NCBI GenBank assembly: GCA_027489245.1
Contig: JAIYAC010000006.1
Coordinates: forward strand, 1-64,000
Reading direction: 5' to 3'
DNA from: Neisseriaceae bacterium
Lineage (GTDB): Bacteria; Pseudomonadota; Gammaproteobacteria; Burkholderiales; Chromobacteriaceae
Length of the DNA stretch: 64,000 bases
This document shows positions 1 through 9,836 of the stretch, in pieces. Numbering within the stretch: the first letter of the stretch is position 1; each line of letters opens with the position of its first letter. The translations under genes and the position numbers were made by a program. Below the pieces are notes generated by a model. That model did no database searches and was not told where the DNA came from. It was given only the letters and a program-made list of their open reading frames with translations.

Positions 1-3000
1 AGGGTGCTGCCCACCGCCTGGGCGGTGGTCACGGTGTTGGCGTTGCCCTGCTGCGCCTTGCCGACGGTAAAGCCCAGCCCGCCGCTGCTCATCAGGCCGG
101 ATTTTTTCTCGTCGCGCTGGCTGCTGTAACTATCGCTGGCGGTGGCGCTGGTGATAGCGATGTTGCCGCCGGCCTTGAGGGTGGTGGCCTGGTCGCTCAC
201 CACCTGGCTGGCCTGGATAGCCATATCGCGGCCGGCCTGCAGGCTGACGCTGTTACCGGATATGCTACTGCTGACGACGTCGGTTTGCTGGCGCTGGTAG
301 CTTTCGTTGGTGGTTTTGCTGCTGAACGTGCTTTTCTTGCTGCTTTGCGTTTGCCAGTCTTCGCTGCGGCTGTTTTCACCGTTTACCAGGCTAAGGTCGC
401 GCCCTGCTTGCAGGGTAACGGCGCCTTTATCGCTGGCCAGGTTGGCCGCACGGGCGCTGAGGTCTTGCCCGGCGACGATGGAAAGGTCGCCAGCAGTACG
501 GATGCTGGTGCCGGTTTCGGCTTGCTGGCTGCTGTGCAGGCTGTCGGTAGCATTCCAGCGCACGTCGTGGCTTTCGCCGCTGCTGACGGTAGCCAGGTCA
601 ACATTGCGGCCAGCTTGCAGCGCGGTGCTGCCGCCGCCGCCCTGGTTGACGAGCCGGGTACCTGCCAGCGTGAGGTCGCGCCCGGCGCTGGCCAGCAACA
701 CGCCGGCACCGCCGTCTACGTACAGGCCGGCCACGCGCTCTACCGTGGTTTGCTGCAGGCGGTTGTCGCCGCTGCCGTACTGCTGGCTATGGGTGGTGGT
801 GCTGACATGAATATCGCGCCTGGCTGCCAGCTGCAGGCTGCTGCCGGCGCGTATCTGGCCACCCAGGTTGTGGATGTCGGTGCGCGCTTGCAGGGCAATG
901 TCTTGTCCTGCAAGCTGGCCACCCAGGTTGTGCAGGTTGTCGGCGTTGATGGCCAGCAGTTGGCGGCCAGCGATCTGACCCTGATTGGTCAGGTCGCCAC
1001 CCAGCTTGAGCTGCAGGCTGTCTGCGGCCAACAGGGCACCGTCTGCGCCCACATCGCCAGGCTTGAGCTTGACGTACACCTGCGGCACCAGCGCGGTTTG
1101 CTGGCTGCCATCCGGCAGGGTAACGGTTTGGGCTACCAGCCACACGATATCGCTGGTGAGGCGGGCCATTTGCTCGGCGCTCAGGGCGATGCCGGGGCGC
1201 AGGCCGTACTGGTTGGCAAAGGTCAGGCCGTTGTCCATCAGCGCGCGGTACTGTGCTTCATCGCTGGCATAACCATGTAGAAAACGGCGGCCGGTGAGCT
1301 GGGCGACCTGGTCGCGGATGAGCTTTTGTTCGTAGTAGCCATCACCCAGGCGTTGCTGCGCGGTGGCGGGGTCGACGGCCATGGCTTGCAGCATGTAGTC
1401 GCTGCCCAGCCACTGGCGGTACTGGGTAAAGGCAGGGTCGGTCTGGACCAGGTAGGGGCTGCTGGCCGCGCTGCGGTGATACAGGCTGCTGCGCGGCAGC
1501 GTGACGTTGACGCTGCCGGTTTGCACTTGCCCCGGCATGGCGCCAGCAGGCGGGGTAACACGGATGATGCCGTCGCTGCCGCCGCGCACGTTGGCCGCCG
1601 CGGCGCCGGGGGTGGCCGGTGTTTGTACATGCGGCGCGTTGCGGCCTTGGTCCAGGTTACTGACATCGCCGCCGTTGATCACCAACACCTGATCAGCGGT
1701 AATGCTGGCGGCCACACTGCCCAGCTCGGCACGGATATCGGGCGCTGAGCTCTGGTAACGGCCAAAACCATAGGTGATGTGGGTATTGCTGAACTGGTGC
1801 AGACGGTACAGCGTGGCGGCGGTGTTCACTACCTTGCTGCTGCCCTGCCCTTCGCTGCTGCCATCTACCAGCAAGCTGCCGCCGGCGGCGATCTGGCTGT
1901 AGCGGTTATCCAGTAGCTGGCCGGGGGCAAGCTGCATAGTGCCACCGGCACGGATAACGGCGGCGATGCCGGCATCAGCGGCCAGTACGTCGTCCACGGC
2001 GGTGTGGTGGGCGATGCGGGCGGCTTCGTTGCCGGGCTCCTGGCTGGGGTGCTGTGCCCGGAACACAATAGTGTGCATCGGGTCGTCCAGCTGATAAGGC
2101 GTTAACAGCTGGACGCAGTTGCTGGTGCAGGTGCCGTATTGCGGGCTGTACTGCACGCCGTCGTACTGATAGGCAAAGGCAGGTGCCCCGCCACCGCCTG
2201 TTGGGGTGAGCTCGACAAAGGGGTCGTCGCCCCCGGCGGGCTGGTCCGGGTTAGCCTGCGCATCTTGCCGCCACAGGTAGTAAATGGTGCGCGTTGTCTC
2301 GCTAGGCACGCTGGTACGCCAGCGCTCGCCGGTAGCCCCCCAGCCACGCCCACTGGCAAAGAAGAAGCTGCTGGTTTGCGGGGTAAGCCTGACCACCGCC
2401 CGCCCCAGCTGCTTGCCATCCGGGGTGATGAAGGTATCGTTACTAAGGATATCGGCCGGGTTAAGGTACAGGATTTCAAAGGCACGGTAGTTGGCCGAGC
2501 TACGCAAGTCGCCACCGTTATGCCCATTACCCTGCCAACTGGCCACCTGCATGTAGACGGTTTCATCCAGGCTGTTTTGCTGGGTGATGCGGGTACGTAG
2601 CCGCTCGTTGCGAATGGTCTCGGCCGCGATGGCGACATCGCCTTGGGCCTCGATGGTGGCAGACTGGTTGTGTACCAGCTGGGCGCTGCCGGTGGCCTGG
2701 TGCTGGCTATCCAGCTGGCCGCCAATGGCCAGATTACCGTCGCTGTAGATAAGCGCCTGCTCGGCATTGATCAGCTGCCCCACGCCCAGCTGCAGGTCTT
2801 GCCTGGCGGCAATGGTGGCGGCTCGGCTGGCGTCGGACTGGTTGTGCAGGCTGGCACTGGCCAGCGCGATACTGTCGCCGTACAGGCGGGCGCCCAGCTG
2901 ATTGGTGATGGCTTCGGGCGCCTGGATGCGGAGCTGGCCGGCGTCGATCAGGCCAGCGTTGTCCACCCGGCTGGCTACGGTGATACCCAGCCCCTGGGCG

Positions 3001-6000
3001 CTGATTTCGGCCCCTGCCTGGTTATGCAGCGCCGCCGCCTGCAGGCTGGCCTGTCCGCCGGCGCGCAGCGTGCCGCTGTGGCTCAGGCTGCCGGGTGTGG
3101 TGAGCTGCAGATCACGCCCTGCCTGGGTGCTGCCGGCTAGCATCAAGCCGGTTTGCAGCTGCAGGACAAGGTCGCGCCCGGCGGCCAGGGTGCCGCTGCC
3201 ACCCAGGCTATCGGCCACCAGCTGCAGGTCTTGCCCGGCTTGTAGTTGGCCGCGGGTGTTGTCTACGCCCGCAGCAGCCAGCTGCAGGCTGCCGCCGCTG
3301 GCCAGCGTGCCGTCGTGGTTATTCAGCTGCCCCGCAAGCTGGATATGGCTATCGCCAGCACTGCGTAGCTGGCCCTCTGTGTTATCCAGGCTGGCTGCGG
3401 CCAACGCTAGCTGGCCAGCTTGCATGCCCTGCGCTGCACCGCTGGAACGGCGGTTGTCGATATCGCCTGCTTGTATATCAAGACGGCTACTGCCCAGCAG
3501 CAGGCCCTGGCGGTTGTCCAGCGTGCCCGCATCCAGCAGGATGCCCAGCATGGCCGCTTGCACCTGGCCGCTGCGGTTATCCAGGCTTTGCGCCTGTAAC
3601 TGCAGTGCCGTCTGGCCAGCCAGCAGGCCGGTGTTACGCACGCTGTCGGCCTGTAGCTGCAGGCTTTGCTGGCTGCCGATGGTGCTGGCGGGGCCGTTTA
3701 GCAGCGCGGCGCTACGGATGGCGAGCGGGCCGGTGCTGACGATACTGGCGCCTGCGTCGTTTGCCAGCGCCTGGCCGTGGGTGTCGATACTGAGCGAGCC
3801 GCCAGCCTGAATCTGCCCGCCCTGGTTGTGCAACGCACCGGTGTGCAGCACCACTTCGCCGCCGCTGATGGTGGCTTGCTGGTTATGTACGTTACTGCTA
3901 TCGAGCTGCAGCTTGCCCGCCGCCTGGATACGCCCGCCCACCAGGTTGGCCAGCTCGCCCACTTGCAGCTGTAGTTGGCCGCCAGACAAGATGCCGTGCT
4001 GGCTGCCGCTGTCGCCATTGCGCAGCGCCTGGCCCTGGGTGTCGATAGCCAGTTGCTGGCTGGCCTGCATCAGGCCGCCGCTGTTGTCCAGCGCACCGCT
4101 GCGGCTGGACAAGGTATCGGCGGCCATGGTGCCGCCACGATTGTCTACGCTGGCGGCCTGCAGCTGTAGCGAGCTGGCCTGCAGGCTACCCAGGCGGTTG
4201 TCCAGTGCGCCATCCGATGTCAGCTGCAAAGCGCTGGCGGCCAAGAGTTGGCCGCGCTGGTTGTCCACTGCGGCCAACTGCAGGCTGGCGCTGCCCTGCC
4301 GGCTGGCCAGCACGCCATCGCGGTTATCCAGCTGTGCTGCTTGTACCGTGAGCGCCTGCTCGGCCAGCACACTGCCGTGCTGGTTATCCAGCTGGCCACT
4401 GCCTAGCTGCAGGCTGCCACCGGCACCGATCTTGCCGTCCTGATTAATAAAGCCCTGGCTCTGCAGGGTAGCGTCGCCCAGTACTTGCAGCTTGCCCTGC
4501 TGGTTGTTGATCGTCGTGGTAGCAATGTTGGCCGCCTGGGCACTGATGCTGCCCTGGCTATTATCGAAGGTGTCACCACGTACTTGCAGCTGGCGCAGCG
4601 CCAGCGTGCCGTGGTTCGCCAGGCCTCCCTGGCTAGCCAGATCTACCCCACCATTGGCCAGAATGCTGCCACGGTTATCCAGCAGGCCGCTTACCCGCAC
4701 GGCGCCATCCGGCAGCATGGCTACCGGCGCGGGTTGTACGGTGGTGCCATCTGCCTGGCCACCAGGTGGCAGCGGCAAGGCCACAGCCTGTACGGCGCTG
4801 CCCGAACCGCCCTCCGCCGGCGGGGTCAGGCCACCATCTGTGGCCGTACCTGCGGGCAATGCCCCGATGCTGCCGCTGTTTTGTAGCTGCCCGGCCTGTA
4901 GCGCCAGGCCTTGGCTGCCGCTTTGCCGTAGTTGGCCGCTGTTCACTAGCGTGGCGGTGGTGATATCCAGCCGCTGGGCGTCGATGGCACCACTGCTGGC
5001 GTTATCGACCTGCGCGGCAGCCAGCGTTAACTGGCGGGCAGCGCTGAGGGTGCCCAGGTTGTCTAGTGACCCGCTGCTATGCAGCTGCAGGTCCTGTGCA
5101 GACGACAACGTGCCTTCGTTACGTACTGCCGTGGCTTGCAGCTGTAACGCAGCGGCTGCAGCGGTAGCGGCGAGGGTGCCGCTATTGAGCAGCTGCCCAT
5201 CGGCCTGTAACAGCAAGCCGCCACTGCCTGCCACCAGTTTGCCGGCATTGCGCACGCCTAAGCCATGCTCGGTGCCGATAAGCGTGATTTTGCCGGCGTA
5301 CATGCCACCGAGTGTGGCCACATCCAGCGCAAAGAGTGGTGCAGCGCCACTGTCGGCGATGCTGCCTTGCCGGGTGGTATCTGCAGCGTAGGTGTTACTG
5401 CCGGTAGCCACCTGCAGCTGCTGCGCCCAGACGCCGGCATTAGCCTCCACGCTGCGCGCCAGAATGGCGGTGTAGTCGCTGCTGCTGGTATCCAGGCCGG
5501 CACCGGCTATGCTGACGGCCCCGCTGCTCACGCGGTAACCGTCCAGGCTGCCACCGTAGATGATGGGTGTGCCACTGGTGAGCACCGTGCGGCTGGCATT
5601 CAGGAAGGTCGCGCCGCTGACCTGCAGGCCGGCAGGGTTGGCAATGATGACCTCGGCGCGTTGCCCTGCCACCTCCAGTGTGCCGCGCAGCAGCGACGGG
5701 TTCTGGCTATTGACCTGGTTCACGATGACGCGGGCGCTACCGGTAGCCAGCCACGGGTTGGCCGCTACCCAGCCGGCGCTTTGTGTTTGTACGCTGACGC
5801 GGCTGTTGTTGAGGATGGTGCCGGCGGTGCCGGTATCAAACTGCCGGTATTGGTTCAGTGACACGCCACCGGCAGACGGTGTCTGGATATTGACCTGCAC
5901 CGCGCCGCTGCTGGTGCTCAGCACGGTGGGGCGCTGGCTACCCGGTGCAGACGGGTCGGCCACAATTTGCGCCAGCGTCGGCACCGGCCACAGCATGCCC

Positions 6001-6170
6001 ATGGCCAGCAGCAAACAAACGGCCAGCGGGCGCAGCGCATGCGCCAGCGGCCTGGCACAGTTACTGACTTGGCCGCGTGCTGGCCTACCGTGTGCCGGGA
6101 TGGTTTCCGCGACCGCCATCAGCATATGGCGATGGCGATTGAAAACAAGGCGATAGCAATGCTGGTTCAT
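1..6170 (-). CDS. Two-partner-secretion exoprotein, CdiA/FhaB family (partial, 3' end off the window)
   Basis: An open frame of about 2056 codons runs from the ATG at 6170 leftward out of the window. The N-terminus is a classic extended signal peptide (MNQHCYRLVFNRHRHMLMAVAE) followed by a hydrophobic core ending near TLAQ. The TPS secretion domain follows, with the NPxG-type signature ANPAGLQVSG at about residues 172-182. Residues about 250-1200 are degenerate beta-helix repeats of the LDNRxGxLxA type. A segment near residues 1550-1700 (SSLYHRS, LGSDYML, LGDGYYEQ, LTGRRFLHGY) resembles the conserved region between the repeats and the C-terminal half of CdiA proteins. Secretion would need a CdiB/FhaC transporter, which is not in view. 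By family, the product is a surface adhesin or contact-dependent inhibition effector. The missing C-terminus, which would carry any toxin, prevents choosing. Confidence 0.9.
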   Translation of the reverse strand, partial: MNQHCYRLVFNRHRHMLMAVAETIPAHGRPARGQVSNCARPLAHALRPLAVCLLLAMGMLWPVPTLAQIVADPSAPGSQRPTVLSTSSGAVQVNIQTPSAGGVSLNQYRQFDTGTAGTILNNSRVSVQTQSAGWVAANPWLATGSARVIVNQVNSQNPSLLRGTLEVAGQRAEVIIANPAGLQVSGATFLNASRTVLTSGTPIIYGGSLDGYRVSSGAVSIAGAGLDTSSSDYTAILARSVEANAGVWAQQLQVATGSNTYAADTTRQGSIADSGAAPLFALDVATLGGMYAGKITLIGTEHGLGVRNAGKLVAGSGGLLLQADGQLLNSGTLAATAAAAALQLQATAVRNEGTLSSAQDLQLHSSGSLDNLGTLSAARQLTLAAAQVDNASSGAIDAQRLDITTATLVNSGQLRQSGSQGLALQAGQLQNSGSIGALPAGTATDGGLTPPAEGGSGSAVQAVALPLPPGGQADGTTVQPAPVAMLPDGAVRVSGLLDNRGSILANGGVDLASQGGLANHGTLALRQLQVRGDTFDNSQGSISAQAANIATTTINNQQGKLQVLGDATLQSQGFINQDGKIGAGGSLQLGSGQLDNQHGSVLAEQALTVQAAQLDNRDGVLASRQGSASLQLAAVDNQRGQLLAASALQLTSDGALDNRLGSLQASSLQLQAASVDNRGGTMAADTLSSRSGALDNSGGLMQASQQLAIDTQGQALRNGDSGSQHGILSGGQLQLQVGELANLVGGRIQAAGKLQLDSSNVHNQQATISGGEVVLHTGALHNQGGQIQAGGSLSIDTHGQALANDAGASIVSTGPLAIRSAALLNGPASTIGSQQSLQLQADSVRNTGLLAGQTALQLQAQSLDNRSGQVQAAMLGILLDAGTLDNRQGLLLGSSRLDIQAGDIDNRRSSGAAQGMQAGQLALAAASLDNTEGQLRSAGDSHIQLAGQLNNHDGTLASGGSLQLAAAGVDNTRGQLQAGQDLQLVADSLGGSGTLAAGRDLVLQLQTGLMLAGSTQAGRDLQLTTPGSLSHSGTLRAGGQASLQAAALHNQAGAEISAQGLGITVASRVDNAGLIDAGQLRIQAPEAITNQLGARLYGDSIALASASLHNQSDASRAATIAARQDLQLGVGQLINAEQALIYSDGNLAIGGQLDSQHQATGSAQLVHNQSATIEAQGDVAIAAETIRNERLRTRITQQNSLDETVYMQVASWQGNGHNGGDLRSSANYRAFEILYLNPADILSNDTFITPDGKQLGRAVVRLTPQTSSFFFASGRGWGATGERWRTSVPSETTRTIYYLWRQDAQANPDQPAGGDDPFVELTPTGGGGAPAFAYQYDGVQYSPQYGTCTSNCVQLLTPYQLDDPMHTIVFRAQHPSQEPGNEAARIAHHTAVDDVLAADAGIAAVIRAGGTMQLAPGQLLDNRYSQIAAGGSLLVDGSSEGQGSSKVVNTAATLYRLHQFSNTHITYGFGRYQSSAPDIRAELGSVAASITADQVLVINGGDVSNLDQGRNAPHVQTPATPGAAAANVRGGSDGIIRVTPPAGAMPGQVQTGSVNVTLPRSSLYHRSAASSPYLVQTDPAFTQYRQWLGSDYMLQAMAVDPATAQQRLGDGYYEQKLIRDQVAQLTGRRFLHGYASDEAQYRALMDNGLTFANQYGLRPGIALSAEQMARLTSDIVWLVAQTVTLPDGSQQTALVPQVYVKLKPGDVGADGALLAADSLQLKLGGDLTNQGQIAGRQLLAINADNLHNLGGQLAGQDIALQARTDIHNLGGQIRAGSSLQLAARRDIHVSTTTHSQQYGSGDNRLQQTTVERVAGLYVDGGAGVLLASAGRDLTLAGTRLVNQGGGGSTALQAGRNVDLATVSSGESHDVRWNATDSLHSSQQAETGTSIRTAGDLSIVAGQDLSARAANLASDKGAVTLQAGRDLSLVNGENSRSEDWQTQSSKKSTFSSKTTNESYQRQQTDVVSSSISGNSVSLQAGRDMAIQASQVVSDQATTLKAGGNIAITSATASDSYSSQRDEKKSGLMSSGGLGFTVGKAQQGNANTVTTAQAVGST
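440..450 (+). repeat. Uptake-motif-like 11-mer, isolated copy
   Basis: Exact GGTTGGCCGCA inside the exoprotein gene, within its repeat-rich coding sequence. Confidence 0.5.
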
Positions 6171-6269
6171 GGTGGCGTTCCTGTGCGGCGGCCCGCTACG
6201 GTGCACCAGTGGCAACAGATCACCGGGCGCGAGCCTGACTATCGCGGTAAAACAATAGCCATTTAATAG

Positions 6270-6306
6270 TATTTGCTAAATCTATTAATGAAATAAATAG
6301 CAAATA
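6270..6306. promoter_or_regulatory. Inverted repeat in the exoprotein promoter region
   Basis: TATTTGCTA (6270-6278) and its exact complement TAGCAAATA (6298-6306) are separated by 19 AT-rich bases, about 100 bp upstream of the exoprotein start. It could be an operator or cruciform; no regulator is identified. Confidence 0.4.
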
Positions 6307-6467
6307 ACACCGTAGCAGAACGCACTGCACCATGACAACATCAAGGTTTTATTGGGATTGCAGGTAAAAGTGGCTTCGATAGTTGGCCGCAGACAAATGC
6401 CCAAGCTGGGCATGGGCATCACCCACTTCACACCCTTTGTGCCGCAGGACAAACCCGCGCGCTATGC

Positions 6468-6506
6468 AAACAGCCCCCGTCTGGCATGGCCAGACGGGGG
6501 CTGTTT
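6468..6506 (-). terminator. Strong hairpin terminator after lipA
   Basis: A perfect 17 bp stem (AAACAGCCCCCGTCTGG and its complement) with a 5-base loop, ending in TTT on both strands. It lies 42 bp beyond the lipA stop and could also insulate the exoprotein leader. Confidence 0.85.
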
Positions 6507-6547
6507 AGAGCGAGGCACCGGCTACGCGGTGCCCTGGCTAGCGGGCG

Positions 6548-7519
6548 TTAACCGACAATCGCGCTGGCATCTACCACGCCAGCTTCATGGGCTTGTACGT
6601 CGGCGTGGTAGCTGGAACGCACCATGGCGCCGACGGCGGCGTGTTTGAAACCGATGTCGTAAGCCTTGTTTTCGAAGGCTTTGAACAGGTCCGGGTGCAC
6701 ATAACGCAGCACCGGCAGGTGGCCATCGGTAGGCTGCAGGTACTGGCCGATGGTGATCATGTCGATATTGTAACGGCGCATGTCGGCCATCACTTCGTAC
6801 ACTTCTTCGTCGGTTTCACCCAGGCCGACCATGATGCCGGATTTGGTCGGTACGTCCGGGCACAGCGCCTTGAACTGCTTGAGCAGCTCCAGCGAGTGGA
6901 TGTAGTCGGCACCCGGGCGAGCCTGCTTGTACAGGCGCGGCGCGGTTTCAAGGTTGTGGTTCATCACATCCGGCGGGGTTTTGCTGAGGATCTCCAGCGC
7001 TACGTCCAGGCGGCCGCGGAAGTCTGGCACCAGCACTTCGATCTGGGTGTCTGGCGACAGTTTGCGGATTTCGCTGATGCAGTCGGCAAAGTGCTGGGCA
7101 CCGCCGTCGCGCAGGTCGTCGCGGTCTACCGAGGTAATCACCACATAACGCAGCTTGAGCGCGGCCACGGTTTCGGCCAGATGGCGCGGCTCGTTCACGT
7201 CCAGCGGGTTCGGGCGGCCGTGGCCTACGTCGCAGAACGGGCAGCGACGGGTGCAGATGTCACCCATGATCATGAAGGTGGCGGTGCCTTTGCTGAAGCA
7301 TTCGCCGATGTTCGGGCAGGTGGCTTCTTCACAGACGGTGTGCAGCTTCTGCTCGCGCAGGATCTGCTTGATCTCGTTGAAGCGCTGGCCATTGGGCAGC
7401 TTGGCGCGAATCCACTCCGGCTTTTTGAGCTTTTCGTCCAGCGGCACAATCTTGATGGGAATGCGTGCGGTCTTGTCGGCGCCTTTGTGTTTTACGCCTG
7501 CCTGGTTGTCCAGTTTCAT
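6548..7519 (-). CDS. lipA: Lipoyl synthase
   Basis: 323-residue radical-SAM enzyme that inserts two sulfurs into protein-bound octanoyl groups to form lipoyl cofactors for pyruvate and 2-oxoglutarate dehydrogenases and the glycine cleavage system. Both iron-sulfur sites are visible: the N-terminal cluster cysteines in [12 protein letters not shown] and the SAM-cluster motif CTRRCPFC. The start MKLDNQAG at 7519 is preferred over longer frames because AAGGAGAC precedes it and the ATG overlaps the lipB stop as ATGA, indicating translational coupling. It is last in the ybeD-lipB-lipA operon and is followed by a strong terminator. Confidence 0.97.
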   Translation of the reverse strand: MKLDNQAGVKHKGADKTARIPIKIVPLDEKLKKPEWIRAKLPNGQRFNEIKQILREQKLHTVCEEATCPNIGECFSKGTATFMIMGDICTRRCPFCDVGHGRPNPLDVNEPRHLAETVAALKLRYVVITSVDRDDLRDGGAQHFADCISEIRKLSPDTQIEVLVPDFRGRLDVALEILSKTPPDVMNHNLETAPRLYKQARPGADYIHSLELLKQFKALCPDVPTKSGIMVGLGETDEEVYEVMADMRRYNIDMITIGQYLQPTDGHLPVLRYVHPDLFKAFENKAYDIGFKHAAVGAMVRSSYHADVQAHEAGVVDASAIVG

Positions 7520-8139
7520 GCTGTCTCCTTCGTCACCGCCAGGTTGCGCTCCAAATGGGGCAGCAGTTGTGCGGCGGTTTCTGCCACGGTAAGGGTGGCG
7601 CCGTGGTGTTTGAGTTGTGTCACCTTGAGGCCGGCATAGCCGCAAGGGTTAATCCAGCTGAACGGTGTCAGGTCCATGTCCACGTTCAGGCTGAGCCCGT
7701 GGTACACCGCACCGTTTTTGATTCTTAGCCCCAGCGAAGCGATTTTTTCGCCCGCTACATACACCCCCGGCGCGTTCACGTCGCCGTAGGCGGTAATGCC
7801 CAGTTCGGCCAGCAGGTCGATGACCGATTGCTCGATACGACGCACCAGCTCGCGCACGCCTATGCCCATGCGCTTGAAATCGATCATCAGGTACACCACC
7901 AGCTGGCCGGGGCCGTGGTAGGTCACCTGGCCGCCGCGGTCGCACTTTACCACCTCGATGCTGCTGGGCATGATCAGGTGTTCCGGCTTGCCGGCCAGGC
8001 CCAGGGTGTATACAGGCGGGTGCTCCAGGCACCACAGCTCGTCCGGCGTGGTGTCGGTGCGGGCTTCGGTAAACGCCTGCATGGCGTGCCAGGTGGGCGT
8101 GTAGTCAACCTGCCCCAGGTGTTTGACGATGCGGCTCAT
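7516..8139 (-). CDS. lipB: Octanoyl-[ACP]:protein N-octanoyltransferase
   Basis: 207 residues, the usual length. It transfers octanoate from acyl carrier protein to lipoyl domains in the cytoplasm, supplying the substrate of LipA. Family signatures are present: [16 protein letters not shown], the lysine segment [11 protein letters not shown] and the catalytic cysteine in NPCGYAGL. The gene sits three bases after ybeD and its stop overlaps the lipA start by four bases, so all three are probably one transcript. Confidence 0.97.
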   Translation of the reverse strand: MSRIVKHLGQVDYTPTWHAMQAFTEARTDTTPDELWCLEHPPVYTLGLAGKPEHLIMPSSIEVVKCDRGGQVTYHGPGQLVVYLMIDFKRMGIGVRELVRRIEQSVIDLLAELGITAYGDVNAPGVYVAGEKIASLGLRIKNGAVYHGLSLNVDMDLTPFSWINPCGYAGLKVTQLKHHGATLTVAETAAQLLPHLERNLAVTKETA

Positions 8140-8142
8140 GTT

Positions 8143-8421
8143 TTACAGGGCCCACTTCACCAGCGGGTGGCCGGACAGTGCACGGTAGATGTTGTCCAGC
8201 TGTTCTTTGGAGGTGGCGGTAACCGTAACGGTCAGCGACACGTATTTGCCACTGGAACTGTCACGCGACACGATATGCGCCAGCTCCAGGTCTGGCGCGT
8301 GCAGGCGTACCACTTCGAAGATGGTAGGCAGGAAGGCCTCGGTGCGCTCGCCCATTACCTTGATGGGGAAGCGTGCCGGGAATTCCAGCAGGTCTTTGAT
8401 ATCGCTTGTCGGGTTGCTCAT
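8143..8421 (-). CDS. ybeD: YbeD/DUF493 family protein
   Basis: 92-residue protein matching the small YbeD family (ferredoxin-like ACT-type fold; biochemical role uncertain). Diagnostic stretches are the N-terminal FPARFPIKVMG and the C-terminal pattern VSLTVTVTATSKEQLDNIYRALSGHPLVKWAL-like end. The start MSNPTSD at 8421 is preceded by AGGATG; longer in-frame extension would run through the inverted repeat at 8445-8470. Position directly before lipB is conserved in many proteobacteria, so a link to lipoate metabolism is plausible but unproven. Confidence 0.9.
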   Translation of the reverse strand: MSNPTSDIKDLLEFPARFPIKVMGERTEAFLPTIFEVVRLHAPDLELAHIVSRDSSSGKYVSLTVTVTATSKEQLDNIYRALSGHPLVKWAL

Positions 8422-8444
8422 ATGCACATCCTGAATACAAAAAG

Positions 8445-8470
8445 GGTTGGCCGCATACATGCGGCCAACC
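8445..8470. repeat. Inverted pair of the uptake-motif-like 11-mer
   Basis: GGTTGGCCGCA (8445-8455) and its complement TGCGGCCAACC (8460-8470) with a 4-base spacer form a hairpin just after the carboxypeptidase stop, upstream of ybeD. It can act as the terminator of the carboxypeptidase gene. Confidence 0.7.
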
Positions 8471-8477
8471 ATTCAAA

Positions 8478-9620
8478 TTACCAGCCCAGCCACAGCTTGA
8501 TGCTATCCCACAGGCGGCTGAAGAAACCGCCCTCTTCCACGGCCTGCAGTGCCACCACAGGGCGCTCCAGCACCACTTTGCCTGCCAGGCTCACGGTCAG
8601 CTTGCCGACTGTCTGGCCGGCGGCGACCGGGGCGATCATGGGCTGCGTGGTGGTCAGGTCGGCTTTCAGCTGGCTGGCCTGGCCCTTGGGTACGGTGATG
8701 TACACGTCGCTGGCAAAGCCTACCGGCAGCTTGCTGCTGTCACCTTTATAAACCGCTACTTCGGATACCGGCTTTTTGGCGTCGTACAGCTTGGGCGTTT
8801 CAAAGAACTGCAGCGCGTAGTTCAGCAGCTTGGAGCTTTCTACCGCGCGGGCTTCTTCGCTGGCCGTGCCGACTACCACCGACACCACACGGCGGCCATC
8901 GCGCTTGCTGGAAGCAATCAGGTTGTAGCCGGCGCTGGCGGTGTGGCCAGTTTTCATGCCGTCCACGTTCGGGTCGCGGTACAGCAGCAGGTTGCGGTTT
9001 GGCTGGGTGATGTTGTTATAGCTGAACGACTTCATCGAGTAGATGGGGTAGAACTCGGGGAAGTCGTGAATGATGGCGGTAGACAGCGTGGCCAGGTCGC
9101 GCGTGGTGGTGTAGTGCTCCGGGTGCGGCAGGCCGGTAGAGTTCTTGAAGCTACTGGCGTTCATACCCAGGCGCTTGGCCTCGGTCGTCATCATCTGCGC
9201 GAACACTTCTTCGCTACCAGCAATGGCTTCGGCCAGCGTCACGCAAGCGTCGTTACCGGACTGCACGATCATGCCCTTGATGAGGTTGTCCACCGACACC
9301 GGTACTTTCGGGTCGAGGAACATGCGCGAGCCTTCCTGCTTCCAGCCCACCTGGGATACGGTCAGCATCTGGTCCAGCGTCAGGCGTTTTTCCTTCAATG
9401 CCTTGAAGGTGAGGTACGCCGTCATCAGTTTGGTCAGCGACGCAGGCTCGATGCGGGTATCCGGGTCACGGGCGGCAACAACCTGCCCGCTGTAAAAATC
9501 GGTAATAAAGTAGGCCTTGCCGGCGATTTCCGGCACAGGGGGCACAAACGGCGTGGTGGCGTGTGCCAAGGTGGACAGCGACAAGGCTGCCGTCAGCAAA
9601 AGCGAGGTGGTTTTTTTCAT
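8478..9620 (-). CDS. dacA: D-alanyl-D-alanine carboxypeptidase (PBP5/6 family)
   Basis: 380-residue penicillin-binding protein that trims the terminal D-Ala from peptidoglycan pentapeptides in the periplasm. A signal peptide (MKKTTSLLLTAALSLSTLAHA) is followed by the peptidase S11 domain with the three active-site motifs SLTK, SGN and KTG. The PBP5 C-terminal beta domain follows, and the protein ends in an amphipathic helix (FFSRLWDSIKLWLGW) that would anchor it to the inner membrane. The start at 9620 is chosen because it gives a proper signal peptide; the frame remains open upstream but without one. dacA commonly precedes ybeD-lipB-lipA in proteobacteria, as here. Confidence 0.95.
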   Translation of the reverse strand: MKKTTSLLLTAALSLSTLAHATTPFVPPVPEIAGKAYFITDFYSGQVVAARDPDTRIEPASLTKLMTAYLTFKALKEKRLTLDQMLTVSQVGWKQEGSRMFLDPKVPVSVDNLIKGMIVQSGNDACVTLAEAIAGSEEVFAQMMTTEAKRLGMNASSFKNSTGLPHPEHYTTTRDLATLSTAIIHDFPEFYPIYSMKSFSYNNITQPNRNLLLYRDPNVDGMKTGHTASAGYNLIASSKRDGRRVVSVVVGTASEEARAVESSKLLNYALQFFETPKLYDAKKPVSEVAVYKGDSSKLPVGFASDVYITVPKGQASQLKADLTTTQPMIAPVAAGQTVGKLTVSLAGKVVLERPVVALQAVEEGGFFSRLWDSIKLWLGW

Positions 9621-9836
9621 TGAAACAATAGACGGTGGGTTTGTCGCAAAACAGCCGGGCATTATACACGCCGGGCCGGTGGAGGTTGCGCCACGGGATA
9701 CAAAATATTGCCCGCACGGTACCGGCGCAAGCGGGTGCAAGCCCGCAGTGCAAAGGCTTTTATACCCTTCGCAGCTCGCTTAGTTCCTGTTAATCTGCCC
9801 TGTCAGGGACAAAAAAATTACTCGGAATATATCGCC

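Larger units (their letters stand above)
6171..6547. other. Gene-free AT-rich leader between the exoprotein gene and lipA
   Basis: No credible coding sequence. The right part holds the lipA terminator (6468-6506). The left part (about 6245-6310) is strongly AT-rich compared with its surroundings and must contain the promoter of the large leftward exoprotein gene; an inverted repeat at 6270-6306 is the only discrete element seen there. Confidence 0.5.

Noticed and set aside
285-1280. Long plus-strand open frames across the exoprotein (for example 285-1280 and 2902-3810)
   Set aside because: They are antisense to the continuous 2056-codon frame with recognisable secretion and repeat domains, and have no family resemblance or ribosome sites.
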